Assembly (NCBI RefSeq): GCF_000756615.1
Contig: NZ_CP009288.1
Span: forward strand, 1,116,001-1,180,000
Length of the DNA: 64,000 nucleotides
DNA from: Paenibacillus durus
Lineage (GTDB): Bacteria; Bacillota; Bacilli; Paenibacillales; Paenibacillaceae
Direction of reading: 5' to 3'
The notes below the pieces were generated by a model. It saw nothing but the letters and a program-made list of their open reading frames with translations, ran no database searches and was not told where the DNA came from. Position 1 is the stretch's first letter, and every line of letters starts with the position of its first letter. This document shows, piece after piece, positions 17,275-25,338 of this stretch. Made by a program: the position numbers and the translations under genes.

Positions 17275-17570
17275 CCGGCATCAGCCACTCGAATTAAATC
17301 TTCTTTAAGCAGGCTCTGTAAAAAAGGAATGACGTCCTGCTCGCAAATGTCAGCATCGATTTCATAGATTTGCTGAAGGGATTCGATGATCTCCTTCACG
17401 GACCTTGGAGTACTGATGATGCTCCAAATATCTCCACCAACCTGTCCCAAATTGAAGTACTTTCCCTGCTGTATGCTGAGCATGACCTTCTCGCCGTCCA
17501 TATCGCTGACAATATTGCCTTCACATTGAACAAGAACGGTGTCTATGGATAAAATCTCTGCTTTTTTCAC
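17271..17570 (-). CDS. PqqD-family peptide chaperone / RRE (lasso B1 type)
   Basis: 99 residues from a GTG at 17570, with AAGGAGA nine bases before it; a TTG at 17573 is equally possible. The pattern DGEKVMLSIQQGKYFNLGQVGGDIWSII (given here as separate motifs: GKYFNLG and GGDIWSII), followed by a helical section IVESL-like and a C-terminal LLKEDLIRV, is the PqqD/RiPP recognition element fold. B1 proteins bind a precursor leader and hand it to B2. It is the first gene of a B1-B2-sinR operon on the minus strand, downstream of a promoter carrying two SinR boxes. Confidence 0.82.
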   Translation of the reverse strand: MKKAEILSIDTVLVQCEGNIVSDMDGEKVMLSIQQGKYFNLGQVGGDIWSIISTPRSVKEIIESLQQIYEIDADICEQDVIPFLQSLLKEDLIRVADAG

Positions 17571-17658
17571 CAATAACCATCTCCTTAGCCGGAAATCTCA
17601 GATGTTTCGTCTCGCGATAACCAGGATGATAAATCATTCAGATAGAGGGATTACTTAT

Positions 17659-17674
17659 GTTCTTTCTAAAGAAC
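17659..17674. promoter_or_regulatory. SinR box, perfect inverted repeat
   Basis: GTTCTTTCTAAAGAAC: both halves are GTTCTTT, an exact match to the SinR consensus GTTCTYT, separated by two bases. Confidence 0.68.
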
Positions 17675-17733
17675 GAGACTAAAGAAATGTAAAAATATAA
17701 CCGTAGAGCAAAGAATTTCAATAGAGAATATAT

Positions 17734-17749
17734 GTTCTTTATAGAGAAC
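17734..17749. promoter_or_regulatory. SinR box, second inverted repeat
   Basis: GTTCTTTATAGAGAAC: halves GTTCTTT and GTTCTCT both fit GTTCTYT exactly. It lies about 16 bases past the proposed -10, and 75 bases from the other box. Confidence 0.68.
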
Positions 17750-17831
17750 GAAGATTATAAATATAAGGTATCATTCTACCAAATTATTGTCAACTATCCC
17801 CGGGAGTAATTTTGTATTCATCTGCAGCATA

Positions 17832-17860
17832 TTGACCTTATTGTATAGATATGGTATATA
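17832..17860 (+). promoter_or_regulatory. htpG promoter (sigma-A type)
   Basis: TTGACC (17832-17837), 17-bp spacer, TATATA (17855-17860), directly followed by a CIRCE element. Confidence 0.7.
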
Positions 17861-17870
17861 AAAATAGGGA

Positions 17871-17897
17871 TTAGCACTCGAATGATTCGAGTGCTAA
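17871..17897. promoter_or_regulatory. CIRCE operator (HrcA)
   Basis: TTAGCACTC-N9-GAGTGCTAA, a perfect match to the HrcA operator. It begins ten bases after the -10, so HrcA would block initiation of htpG in the absence of stress. Confidence 0.92.
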
Positions 17898-17974
17898 TCT
17901 GTGCGAAAGAGAGTGTGGACAGGCTTTTTCGCAAGACGATCCCGGTAATCGTTTATAAGGAAGGGGAATATTCC

Positions 17975-19855
17975 ATGATCAAGAAACAGTTTCAGGCCGA
18001 ATCGAAAAGATTGCTGGAAATGATGATCAACTCGATCTATACGCAGCGTGAGATTTTTCTCCGTGAGCTCATTTCCAATGCCAGTGATGCCACCGACAAA
18101 ATTTATTACAAGGCGCTGACCGATGAGTCGCTCACGTTCAACAAAGAGGATTACTTCATTAAAATAACCGCAGACAAAGCGAACCGTACGCTGACGATCT
18201 CCGACACGGGAATCGGTATGACCCAGGAAGACCTGGAGAACAATCTCGGGGTCATTGCCAAGAGCGGCTCGCTCGCCTTCAAGAAGGAGAACGAAGCGAA
18301 GGACGGCCATAACATTATCGGGCAGTTCGGGGTCGGATTCTACTCCTCTTTCATGGTCGCTGACACCGTTACGGTAATCAGCCGCCCGCTCGGCAGCGAT
18401 ACGGCTTTCAAGTGGGAGTCGGAAGGCGCGGACGGCTATACGATTGAGCCCGCCGGGAAGGATTCGGTCGGCACCGAGATCATTTTGAAGATCAAAGAGA
18501 ACACCGAAGAAGACAATTACGATGAGTACCTGGAAGAGTACCGCCTGAAGTCGATTATTAAGAAGTACTCCGATTTTATCCGTTACCCGATCAAGATGGA
18601 CATTACCAGCAGCAAATTGAAGGAAGGCAGCGAGAACGAATACGAGGAAACGACCGAAGAGCAGACCGTCAACAGCATGGTCCCGATCTGGCGCAAGAAT
18701 AAAAGCGAGCTGAAAGACGAGGATTACGAGAACTTCTATCAGGAGAAGCGTTACGGCTTCGATAAGCCGCTGAAGCATATCCATATCAGCGCCGACGGCG
18801 CGGTTGTGTACAATGCGATCCTGTTCATTCCGGAGAATACGCCTTTTGACTACTACACCAAGGAGTATGAAAAAGGTCTGGAGCTGTATTCGAACGGCGT
18901 CCTTATCATGAACAAATGCGGCGACCTGCTGCCCGATTACTTCAGCTTCGTCAAAGGGATGGTCGATTCCGAGGACCTGTCGCTCAACATCTCCCGCGAG
19001 CTGCTTCAGCATGACCGCCAGCTCAGCCTGATCGCGAAGAACATCAAGAACAAGATTAAGAGCGCGCTGCAAAGCCTGCTCAAGGACGAGAGAGAGAAGT
19101 ACGAGAAGTTCTACAGCGCCTTTGGCAGACAGATCAAATTCGGCGTATACAACGATTACGGCATGAACAAGGATACGCTTCAGGACCTCCTGCTGTTCCA
19201 CTCCTCCAAGGAGAAGAAGCTGGTCAGCCTGGACGAATATGTATCAAGAATGCCTGAGGATCAAAAATACATCTACTACGCCTCCGGTGAGTCCATCGAA
19301 CGGATTGAGAAGCTGCCCCAGACGGAATTGGTGGCCGATAAAGGCTACGAAATTCTGTACTTCACCGACGATATCGACGAGTTCGCCATCAAGATGCTGA
19401 TAAGCTACAAGGACAAGGAATTCAAATCCGTCTCCAGCGGCGATCTTGGCATCGATACGGAGGAGCAGGATAAAGCCGCAGAGAACGCGGATACCGAGAA
19501 CAAGGACCTGTTCGAAGCAATGAAGGACGTGCTAGGCGGCAAGGTCAAGAGTGTCAAAGCTTCCAAGCGGCTGAAATCCCACCCGGTATGTCTGTCGTCA
19601 GAAGGCGATTTGACCATCGAGATGGAAAAAACGCTCCGGGCGATGCCGAACGGCGCCGATGTTCAGGCCGACAAAGTGCTGGAAATCAACGTCAACCATG
19701 ACGTCTTCAACTCCCTCAAAAATGCCCAAGAGAAGGACAAGGAGAAGCTTACCCTTTATACGAACCTGCTGTACAACCAGGCGCTGCTCATCGAGGGGCT
19801 GCCGGTCGGCGATCCGGTAGAGTTCACGAACGATATTTGTAAGATTATGGTGTAA
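17975..19855 (+). CDS. htpG: Molecular chaperone HtpG (Hsp90)
   Basis: 626 residues from ATG 17975 with AAGGAAGGGG before it. The frame is open back to 17882, but that start lies inside the CIRCE operator and has no ribosome site. GHKL ATPase: ELISNASDA (31-39), SDTGIGMT near 74-81 and GQFGVGFYSSFMVAD near 110-125; the middle and C-terminal domains run to full family length. It is a cytosolic ATP-dependent dimeric chaperone. Control by CIRCE differs from B. subtilis, where htpG is outside the HrcA regulon. Confidence 0.96.
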   Translation: MIKKQFQAESKRLLEMMINSIYTQREIFLRELISNASDATDKIYYKALTDESLTFNKEDYFIKITADKANRTLTISDTGIGMTQEDLENNLGVIAKSGSLAFKKENEAKDGHNIIGQFGVGFYSSFMVADTVTVISRPLGSDTAFKWESEGADGYTIEPAGKDSVGTEIILKIKENTEEDNYDEYLEEYRLKSIIKKYSDFIRYPIKMDITSSKLKEGSENEYEETTEEQTVNSMVPIWRKNKSELKDEDYENFYQEKRYGFDKPLKHIHISADGAVVYNAILFIPENTPFDYYTKEYEKGLELYSNGVLIMNKCGDLLPDYFSFVKGMVDSEDLSLNISRELLQHDRQLSLIAKNIKNKIKSALQSLLKDEREKYEKFYSAFGRQIKFGVYNDYGMNKDTLQDLLLFHSSKEKKLVSLDEYVSRMPEDQKYIYYASGESIERIEKLPQTELVADKGYEILYFTDDIDEFAIKMLISYKDKEFKSVSSGDLGIDTEEQDKAAENADTENKDLFEAMKDVLGGKVKSVKASKRLKSHPVCLSSEGDLTIEMEKTLRAMPNGADVQADKVLEINVNHDVFNSLKNAQEKDKEKLTLYTNLLYNQALLIEGLPVGDPVEFTNDICKIMV

Positions 19856-19883
19856 GGCGGATAATAAGTCTGCAATTCAAAAT

Positions 19884-19925
19884 AACCCGTATTCGGCTTG
19901 AAACGCCGGAGCGGGTTGTTTTTTT
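19884..19925 (+). terminator. Terminator after htpG
   Basis: AACCCG..TTCGGC pairs with GCCGGA.CGGGTT around a short loop, followed by seven T. Confidence 0.8.
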
Positions 19926-19929
19926 ACAT

Positions 19930-20288
19930 AGCCTATCACCCTTAAGGTAAGGTGGGCGGCAGCGGCGGAAAGTTGCGAAGAATGACTGCATGTGTACATC
20001 TTTTTTCTCGTAAGAGCCTCTTCCAAACCCAATGCCTGCAAAGGTGCATGCATTTCGCAGCCATTCTCCCCGTCTCAGCGTGCAAGCATCTAATGGCTGC
20101 ACTATTGCAGCCATTTCTTCTTCCCAAACGATATCCACCGGGAAAACCTGCAGGTTTGCAGGAAAACGCAGGTTCCACGTGAACAGTCGATTCGCTGCCA
20201 CCTTTTATCCCCCGCTGCACAACGATGGACGGTGTGACTTGTTGCCTCATGTTATAATAGATTCATAATAAGATGGAGTGGATGCAAG
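19930..20288. repeat. Intergenic region with repeat-family member and ywqA-like promoter
   Basis: Bases about 19985-20170 carry the TGTACATCTTTT...CCTGCAAA arrangement also seen near 4.3 and 63.2 kb, with many CCTGCA/TGCAGG words. A TATAAT (20253-20258) close to the following TTG start is the likely -10 of the helicase gene. No gene is seen. Confidence 0.5.
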
Positions 20289-22976
20289 TTGACGGATCTG
20301 AATTATATTGGTGAATGCCAAAATAAACAGCTCATTGCGATTATTCGTCCCGATGGGTTGTTTGAGATTGATTGGCAGACTGTTAATCAGAAGCTGGACA
20401 GCAATGCTCTTGCTGTGCAGGATGAGATATATAAGCAATATCACCGGCATATCGAACAGTTTTGGTTCTGGCTGGGACTAATGAAAGACTCGGAATCGCT
20501 ATCGGAATCGCTCAGCTACCTCATACGGATCGCGGCTTCCTTTGTGAGAAAGCTTACGCGCAATCCGGATATTGAAGTACTGCGGGAGAAGACCAGGGCT
20601 GAGCTTGAAGATGGAGAAGTAGAAGAGCTGCTATACAAGGCGCCTTATCTGACGGGCTCGCAATATTTGGATCAAAGCTGGATGGAACAGGCTTGGAAAA
20701 TGCTGCATCGGGCTTTTGCCCAAAGTGTACAAAATCACGAGGGCCGTATTGCCCAGCTATTCATGGCCGGCAACTCGCCGATTCATCTTGCAGGGAGAGT
20801 ATATTTCCATCTGGTAGAGAACAAGAAGGAGGAAGAATACCCTTTCTCTTTTCTGGCGACTTATGCGGCTGAGCCTTCGACAAAAGGCAAGTCCAGGCAT
20901 CTTCCGTTAAAAAACGCACTCATCGAGTACGGCGAAAATAGCAGGAAGCTGCTTGACTTGCTTTCTACGGTTAATAAAGCATCCGGGAAAAGTGCATTCA
21001 TAGCCGAGCTGGTAGAGTCGGGGGATATTTTTTATCCCATCGGCCTGACTGCGACCGAGGCGTACACGTTTCTCAGGGAAGTATTGCTGTATGAGGAAGC
21101 CGGCATTTTGTGCCGCATCCCCAAGTGGTGGAAAAATAAGTCGGAAGCGCTTAAATTGACGGTCAGCGTAGGCGACAAACAGCCATCCTATATGAATACG
21201 GATGCTTTATTAGGTTTCGATGCCGAGCTCTGGCTTGGCGGAGAAGCGATTTCTGCCGATGAGCTGAAGCAGCTTTTGGCAGAAGAGGAGGGGCTCGCCT
21301 TCATCAAAGGAAAGTGGGTGGAGGTTAACCATAAACGACTGCAGGAAGCGCTCAAAGCCTATGAGCAGGCACAGCAATGGATGGACGAATCGGATCTCAG
21401 CCTGATTGATGCGATGCGGCTTCAATTAAGCGCCAATAAAATGCTCGGCATCTCGGAGGAGTCGGTCGAGCTTGAAGTAACAAATGGACAATGGCTTGAT
21501 TCGGTAATGTACCGTCTGACGCATCCCGAAGAGATCGAAGCGCTTGCGTCCGCAGGAGATGACTTCCATGCCAGCTTGCGCGCCTATCAGGAGCGGGGCC
21601 TTGACTGGCTCTACTTGATGAAAACGCTAGGTCTGGGTGCATGCCTGGCAGACGATATGGGGCTTGGCAAGACCGTACAGGTTATTGCGCTGCTGAATGT
21701 TTTGCGGACCCGGAAACAGGAGAAAGCCTTGCTGGTTGTGCCCGCATCGTTAATCGAAAACTGGATGAGCGAGATTGGTAAATTTGCTCCCTCGCTGAAA
21801 TATTATGTCTGCCATCCTTCCGAGAACAAGGAGATAGCCGGGCATGACGGAAGCCTGGAGGCGTATGAACTGTTTATTACGACTTACGGCATGCTTTCCA
21901 AATATGAATGGCTCACGGAACGGGAATGGGATACGCTAATCCTGGATGAGGCGCAGGCGATCAAAAATCCAGGTGCGAAGCAGACGAGGCGGGTGAAGCA
22001 AATCAAGGCTTCCTATAAGATTGCGATGACGGGTACACCGATTGAGAACCGGTTGTCTGATTTATGGTCTTTATTTGATTTTTTGAACAAGGGCCTGCTT
22101 GGAACAGCCAAGGAGTTCACTCAATTTACGAAGAGCATGCGCGACTATGCTGATGGGTATACAAGATTAAAGCAGGTAGTAAGCCCGTTCATTCTCAGAA
22201 GGCTGAAGACAGACAAAACGATTATTACCGACTTGCCGGACAAAATCGAGATGAAGACCTATGCTGCGCTAACTAAAAAACAGATTGTGCTGTACAATAA
22301 ACTGATACAGGAACTGAAGAGCAAGATCGAGTCGGCAGAGGAAGGAATTGAGCGCAAGGGAATTCTGCTCGCAGCGATGATGAAGTTCAAGCAAATATGC
22401 AATCATCCGGATCAGTATCTGGGCCAGCAGGTTTACGCGGAGGAAGAAAGCGGGAAGTATGTACGGCTGCGGGAAATTTGCGAGACCATATATGAGAAAC
22501 GCGAGCAGGTTATTATTTTTACACAGTTTAAGGAAATAACAGAATCGCTGCGTGCCTTTCTCGAACAGATTTTTCAGCATAAAGGGCTTGTACTGCATGG
22601 AGAAACGGCAGTTAGCAAGCGCAAGGAACTTGTAGACCGGTTTCAGGGGAAGGAATATGTACCGTTCATGGTGCTTTCCATTAAGGCGGGCGGTGTTGGA
22701 CTGAATCTGACCTCAGCCAATCATGTCATTCATTTCGATAGATGGTGGAATCCAGCTGTGGAGAATCAGGCGACAGACCGGGCATTTCGAATCGGGCAGC
22801 AGAAAAATGTCATTGTGCACAAGTTCATCACGCAGGGTACGATTGAAGAGAAAATTGATCAAATGATTGAAGACAAAATGAAGCTTTCCAGCGAAATTGT
22901 TCCGGATATGCAGGAGAGCTGGATAACCGAAATGGATAACGAGCAGATAATGGATTTAATGAGGCTGTCTATATAA
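20289..22976 (+). CDS. SNF2-family DEAD/DEAH helicase (YwqA-like)
   Basis: 895 residues from TTG 20289, with GGAGTG about nine bases upstream. The N-terminal 430 residues are the accessory region seen in bacterial SNF2 proteins. The ATPase core has LADDMGLGKTVQ (about 451-462), DEAQAIKN (about 551) and TGTPIENRLSDLWSLFDFL. The C-terminal helicase lobe has SIKAGGVGLNLTSANHVIHFDRWWNPAVE and the RAFRIGQ motif. It is predicted to be a cytoplasmic DNA translocase. Its pairing, four bases apart, with a SWIM zinc-finger gene is like ywqA-ywqB of B. subtilis; the job of the pair is not established. Confidence 0.9.
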   Translation: MTDLNYIGECQNKQLIAIIRPDGLFEIDWQTVNQKLDSNALAVQDEIYKQYHRHIEQFWFWLGLMKDSESLSESLSYLIRIAASFVRKLTRNPDIEVLREKTRAELEDGEVEELLYKAPYLTGSQYLDQSWMEQAWKMLHRAFAQSVQNHEGRIAQLFMAGNSPIHLAGRVYFHLVENKKEEEYPFSFLATYAAEPSTKGKSRHLPLKNALIEYGENSRKLLDLLSTVNKASGKSAFIAELVESGDIFYPIGLTATEAYTFLREVLLYEEAGILCRIPKWWKNKSEALKLTVSVGDKQPSYMNTDALLGFDAELWLGGEAISADELKQLLAEEEGLAFIKGKWVEVNHKRLQEALKAYEQAQQWMDESDLSLIDAMRLQLSANKMLGISEESVELEVTNGQWLDSVMYRLTHPEEIEALASAGDDFHASLRAYQERGLDWLYLMKTLGLGACLADDMGLGKTVQVIALLNVLRTRKQEKALLVVPASLIENWMSEIGKFAPSLKYYVCHPSENKEIAGHDGSLEAYELFITTYGMLSKYEWLTEREWDTLILDEAQAIKNPGAKQTRRVKQIKASYKIAMTGTPIENRLSDLWSLFDFLNKGLLGTAKEFTQFTKSMRDYADGYTRLKQVVSPFILRRLKTDKTIITDLPDKIEMKTYAALTKKQIVLYNKLIQELKSKIESAEEGIERKGILLAAMMKFKQICNHPDQYLGQQVYAEEESGKYVRLREICETIYEKREQVIIFTQFKEITESLRAFLEQIFQHKGLVLHGETAVSKRKELVDRFQGKEYVPFMVLSIKAGGVGLNLTSANHVIHFDRWWNPAVENQATDRAFRIGQQKNVIVHKFITQGTIEEKIDQMIEDKMKLSSEIVPDMQESWITEMDNEQIMDLMRLSI

Positions 22977-22997
22977 ATTTTGAGAGGGGGAATGGAC

Positions 22998-23786
22998 GTG
23001 GCGTTTTATGATGAATATCCGAAATATGTTCCTGTTGGGGAGAAGAAGAAAAAAGCAGAGAAAGCTGTTGAGAGGCTGAAAAAGAAAAATCCGGGCATTG
23101 CGCCAGTTATGATTACAAGGAGAACGATCGCGAGAACCTGGTGGGGAAAGTCATGGAACAATAATCTGGAGAGTTATTCCGATTATTCGAACCGGATTGA
23201 GCGAGGGCGCAGTTATGTTCGGCACGGCGCGGTGCTTGATCTGCAGATAACGCCGGGCAAGATCTCCGCGCTTGTTCAGGGGAGTGCTTCAAAGCCGTAT
23301 AAGGCCGAGATTACGATAACCCCTCTTTCCAAAGCAACATGGGAGGCAGTTGTGCAGGAATGCGCCGGGAAAATTGATTCGCTGCAGGAACTGGTTACAG
23401 GTAAATTTCCAAAGGGGCTTTCCGAGCTTTTTACAGCTAAGGGTAAAGGGCTGTTTCCTGCTCCGAAGGAGATTGTTTTTTCGTGCAGTTGCCCGGATTC
23501 GGCCAGAATGTGCAAGCATGTGGCAGCGGTGCTTTACGGCGTCGGGGCTCGGCTCGATGAAGATTCCGCTTTGTTTTTTGTACTGCGGAGCGTCAATGTA
23601 GACGATCTTATCTCCGTGTCACTAACGCAAAAGTCGCAAGCCATGCTTGAAAAGTCATCCAGGGGAAGAGGCCGCCGCATGATGGCCGATTCCGATATTT
23701 CCAATGTGTTCGGCATTGAGGTGGATATGGGAGAAACGGGGGAAAGTAAGGGGGGCAGTGAGAAGAAGACCAGGCGGAAACAGTAG
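22998..23786 (+). CDS. SWIM zinc-finger protein (YwqB-like)
   Basis: 262 residues from GTG 22998, chosen because AGAGGGGG lies seven bases before it; the ATG at 22992 would be too close. The central SWIM motif C-x-C-x(n)-C-x-H is CSCPDSARMCKH at about residues 161-172. The lysine-rich N-terminal 35 residues and the basic C-terminus (GRGRRMM, KKTRRKQ) suggest nucleic-acid binding. It is probably the partner of the SNF2 protein encoded just upstream, in one transcript. Confidence 0.87.
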   Translation: MAFYDEYPKYVPVGEKKKKAEKAVERLKKKNPGIAPVMITRRTIARTWWGKSWNNNLESYSDYSNRIERGRSYVRHGAVLDLQITPGKISALVQGSASKPYKAEITITPLSKATWEAVVQECAGKIDSLQELVTGKFPKGLSELFTAKGKGLFPAPKEIVFSCSCPDSARMCKHVAAVLYGVGARLDEDSALFFVLRSVNVDDLISVSLTQKSQAMLEKSSRGRGRRMMADSDISNVFGIEVDMGETGESKGGSEKKTRRKQ

Positions 23787-23814
23787 CCAAGCTATGCAGA
23801 GAGGGGCAGGGGAA

Positions 23815-23844
23815 TTGACATTTTTCAATTAGCGGTGTTACTCT
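23815..23844 (+). promoter_or_regulatory. Promoter of nucleotidyltransferase copy 2
   Basis: TTGACA (23815-23820), 18-bp spacer, TACTCT (23839-23844). The arrangement TTGACA-N14-GTGTTACKCT is the same as in front of copy 1 (5363-5392), but no SinR-like box follows. Confidence 0.6.
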
Positions 23845-23877
23845 CTCGGAGACAACGCGGTGCGAAGGAGAGTGTCT

Positions 23878-25062
23878 ATGACGGATCGGTATGCGCTTAA
23901 CAAAGGAGTTTTATCTAGAGAGTTAGCGCTTCTTCTTACGCTGCTTGCCGCGGACACTATGGACGAGACGGCAAAGCGAGAACCGGAGATGTTCACTGAT
24001 ATCGATTGGGAGCTTGTTGTCCGGCTTGCCATGCATCATCGCGTTTATCCGTCCTTATATTCCAAGATTAGCCGTATGCGTGAAGAAAGGGTGCCTTCCG
24101 GGGTCAGGGAGTGGCTGCAAAATGAATATCGCAGGAATACGGTCCAGATGCTTCAGCTCAGCGGCGAAATGGGCAATCTCAGCGAAGAGCTTGCCCGCTT
24201 GAATATACGCTCTCTGTTTCTGAAGGGGCCGGTGCTTGCCCAGGATTTATACGGCGACATATCGCTCCGGACGTCGCGTGATCTCGATTTCATCGTGCCG
24301 ATCGGAGAACTGGCCCAGGCGGAAGCGCTGCTTATTCGTCTTGGATATGTGAAAGAAGAGGAATTCGAGAGCATTCTGGGGGATTGGAAATGGAGGCAGC
24401 ATCATACGACATTCCATCATCCTGTCAACAATATTAAGGTTGAAGTCCACTGGCGGTTGAACCCTGCTCCATCCAAGGAGCCGGAGTTCGATGAGCTCTG
24501 GGAACGCAGGAGGATAAGCAGTCACTTTGGGCGGAGCATCCATTATTTAGGCATGGAGGATCTGTTCCTGTTTCTGTCGGCTCATGGGGCCAGGCATGGC
24601 TGGTCCAGACTGAGATGGCTGCTGGATATAAAACAATTGCTGCTGCAGCAGCCGGACCCGGGCACACTGACCAGACTTCTTGAACGTTATGATCATGGCG
24701 ACGCTGGGGGACAGGCTCTTATATTGGCTGCCGGTCTGCTGAATGCGCCGGTTGATCCCGGCCTGTCCGGCTTGGTGGTCAGGCCGAAGGCCCGCCGTCT
24801 GGCACGGCTTGCCATGTTCTATGTGGAGCGCATGGTCAATCTGCATAATCCGCCGCTGCCGCCCGAAGTAGAACGTCATTACCGATATTATCAGCCGGCG
24901 ATTTTATCGCGGGGGCAGCAGCTTGTGTATGCGCTCGGTTTTCTTTATCCTTATGCGGCGGACGCGAAGACGCTGCCGCTGCCGAAGCGGCTGCATTTTC
25001 TTTATTTCCCTTTGCGGCCCTTTTTATGGGCGTGGAGAAAAGCGTTCAGCGAGGCGAAATGA
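23878..25062 (+). CDS. NTP_transf_5-family nucleotidyltransferase (copy 2)
   Basis: 394 residues from ATG 23878, with AAGGAG seven bases upstream; a GTG 18 bases earlier is less likely. It has the same length and residue numbering as the gene at 5569, with no gaps by eye: FLKGP (114-118), YGDISLRTSRDLDFIVP (125-141) with D135 and D137, and HGARHGWSRLRWLLDIKQLL in the middle. It stands alone between the ywqB-like gene and a terminator. The catalytic aspartates are kept, so it looks functional. Substrate unknown; the family co-occurs with lasso B1/B2 genes and EPS genes. Confidence 0.82.
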   Translation: MTDRYALNKGVLSRELALLLTLLAADTMDETAKREPEMFTDIDWELVVRLAMHHRVYPSLYSKISRMREERVPSGVREWLQNEYRRNTVQMLQLSGEMGNLSEELARLNIRSLFLKGPVLAQDLYGDISLRTSRDLDFIVPIGELAQAEALLIRLGYVKEEEFESILGDWKWRQHHTTFHHPVNNIKVEVHWRLNPAPSKEPEFDELWERRRISSHFGRSIHYLGMEDLFLFLSAHGARHGWSRLRWLLDIKQLLLQQPDPGTLTRLLERYDHGDAGGQALILAAGLLNAPVDPGLSGLVVRPKARRLARLAMFYVERMVNLHNPPLPPEVERHYRYYQPAILSRGQQLVYALGFLYPYAADAKTLPLPKRLHFLYFPLRPFLWAWRKAFSEAK

Positions 25063-25097
25063 ATTAAGGCTTATAATAGCCTATAGCTCAAGAAAAT

Positions 25098-25129
25098 CCG
25101 TATCCGGCCTGCACCGGAGCGGTTTTTTT
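25098..25129 (+). terminator. Terminator after nucleotidyltransferase copy 2
   Basis: CCG..TCCGG pairs with CCGGA.CGG, followed by seven T. Confidence 0.75.
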
Positions 25130-25154
25130 GTGCCCTTGAGCCGAACGTATGTGC

Positions 25155-25338
25155 TATAATTAAGGGGGTTCTGCCACGAAAAGAGCCCCTGTGTGCCTTT
25201 TGCAGCATTGGGTTCTTGTTTCCATCATATACATCCCTGGACCGAGTGCAAAATCGGCTTGTGGACGGTTTAGCTGTTTCAGTTCCCGTTTTATTATAAA
25301 GTCAAGTTGTGAAAAAACGGATATTTGGAGGGATACCG
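25155..25338 (+). promoter_or_regulatory. Leader of the ABC exporter operon with alternative hairpins
   Basis: An extended -10 (TGCTATAAT, TATAAT at 25155-25160) is followed by about 180 untranslated bases. Segment 25163-25172 (AGGGGGTTCT) and segment 25210-25221 (GGGTTCTTGTTT) can each pair with 25181-25190 (AAGAGCCCCT), so the two hairpins exclude each other; the second ends in a T-rich stretch. I do not recognise a known riboswitch class. Confidence 0.4.

Larger units (their letters stand above)
17574..17830 (-). promoter_or_regulatory. Regulatory region of the B1-B2-sinR operon
   Basis: On the minus strand a candidate promoter TTGACA (17793-17788), 17-bp spacer, TACCTT (17770-17765) is followed by about 195 bases of untranslated, A/T-rich leader carrying two SinR boxes. 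I found no credible small precursor gene in it on the minus strand. The short TTG and ATG frames present lack ribosome sites or overlap B1. Confidence 0.5.

Noticed and set aside
17574..17740. Short minus-strand frames upstream of B1 (27 codons from a TTG near 17716; 37 codons from an ATG near 17634) as lasso precursor
   Set aside because: No ribosome site before either, no conserved Thr at the penultimate leader position and no Gly/Ala-to-Asp/Glu ring pattern; the second overlaps B1.
17894..19201. 435-codon antisense frame in htpG
   Set aside because: It mirrors the codon pattern of htpG, has no ribosome site and no recognisable domain.
25163..25300. 6S RNA or another known small RNA upstream of the ABC exporter
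   Set aside because: The hairpin pattern does not clearly match 6S, SRP or tmRNA as I know them; reported only as a leader with alternative hairpins.
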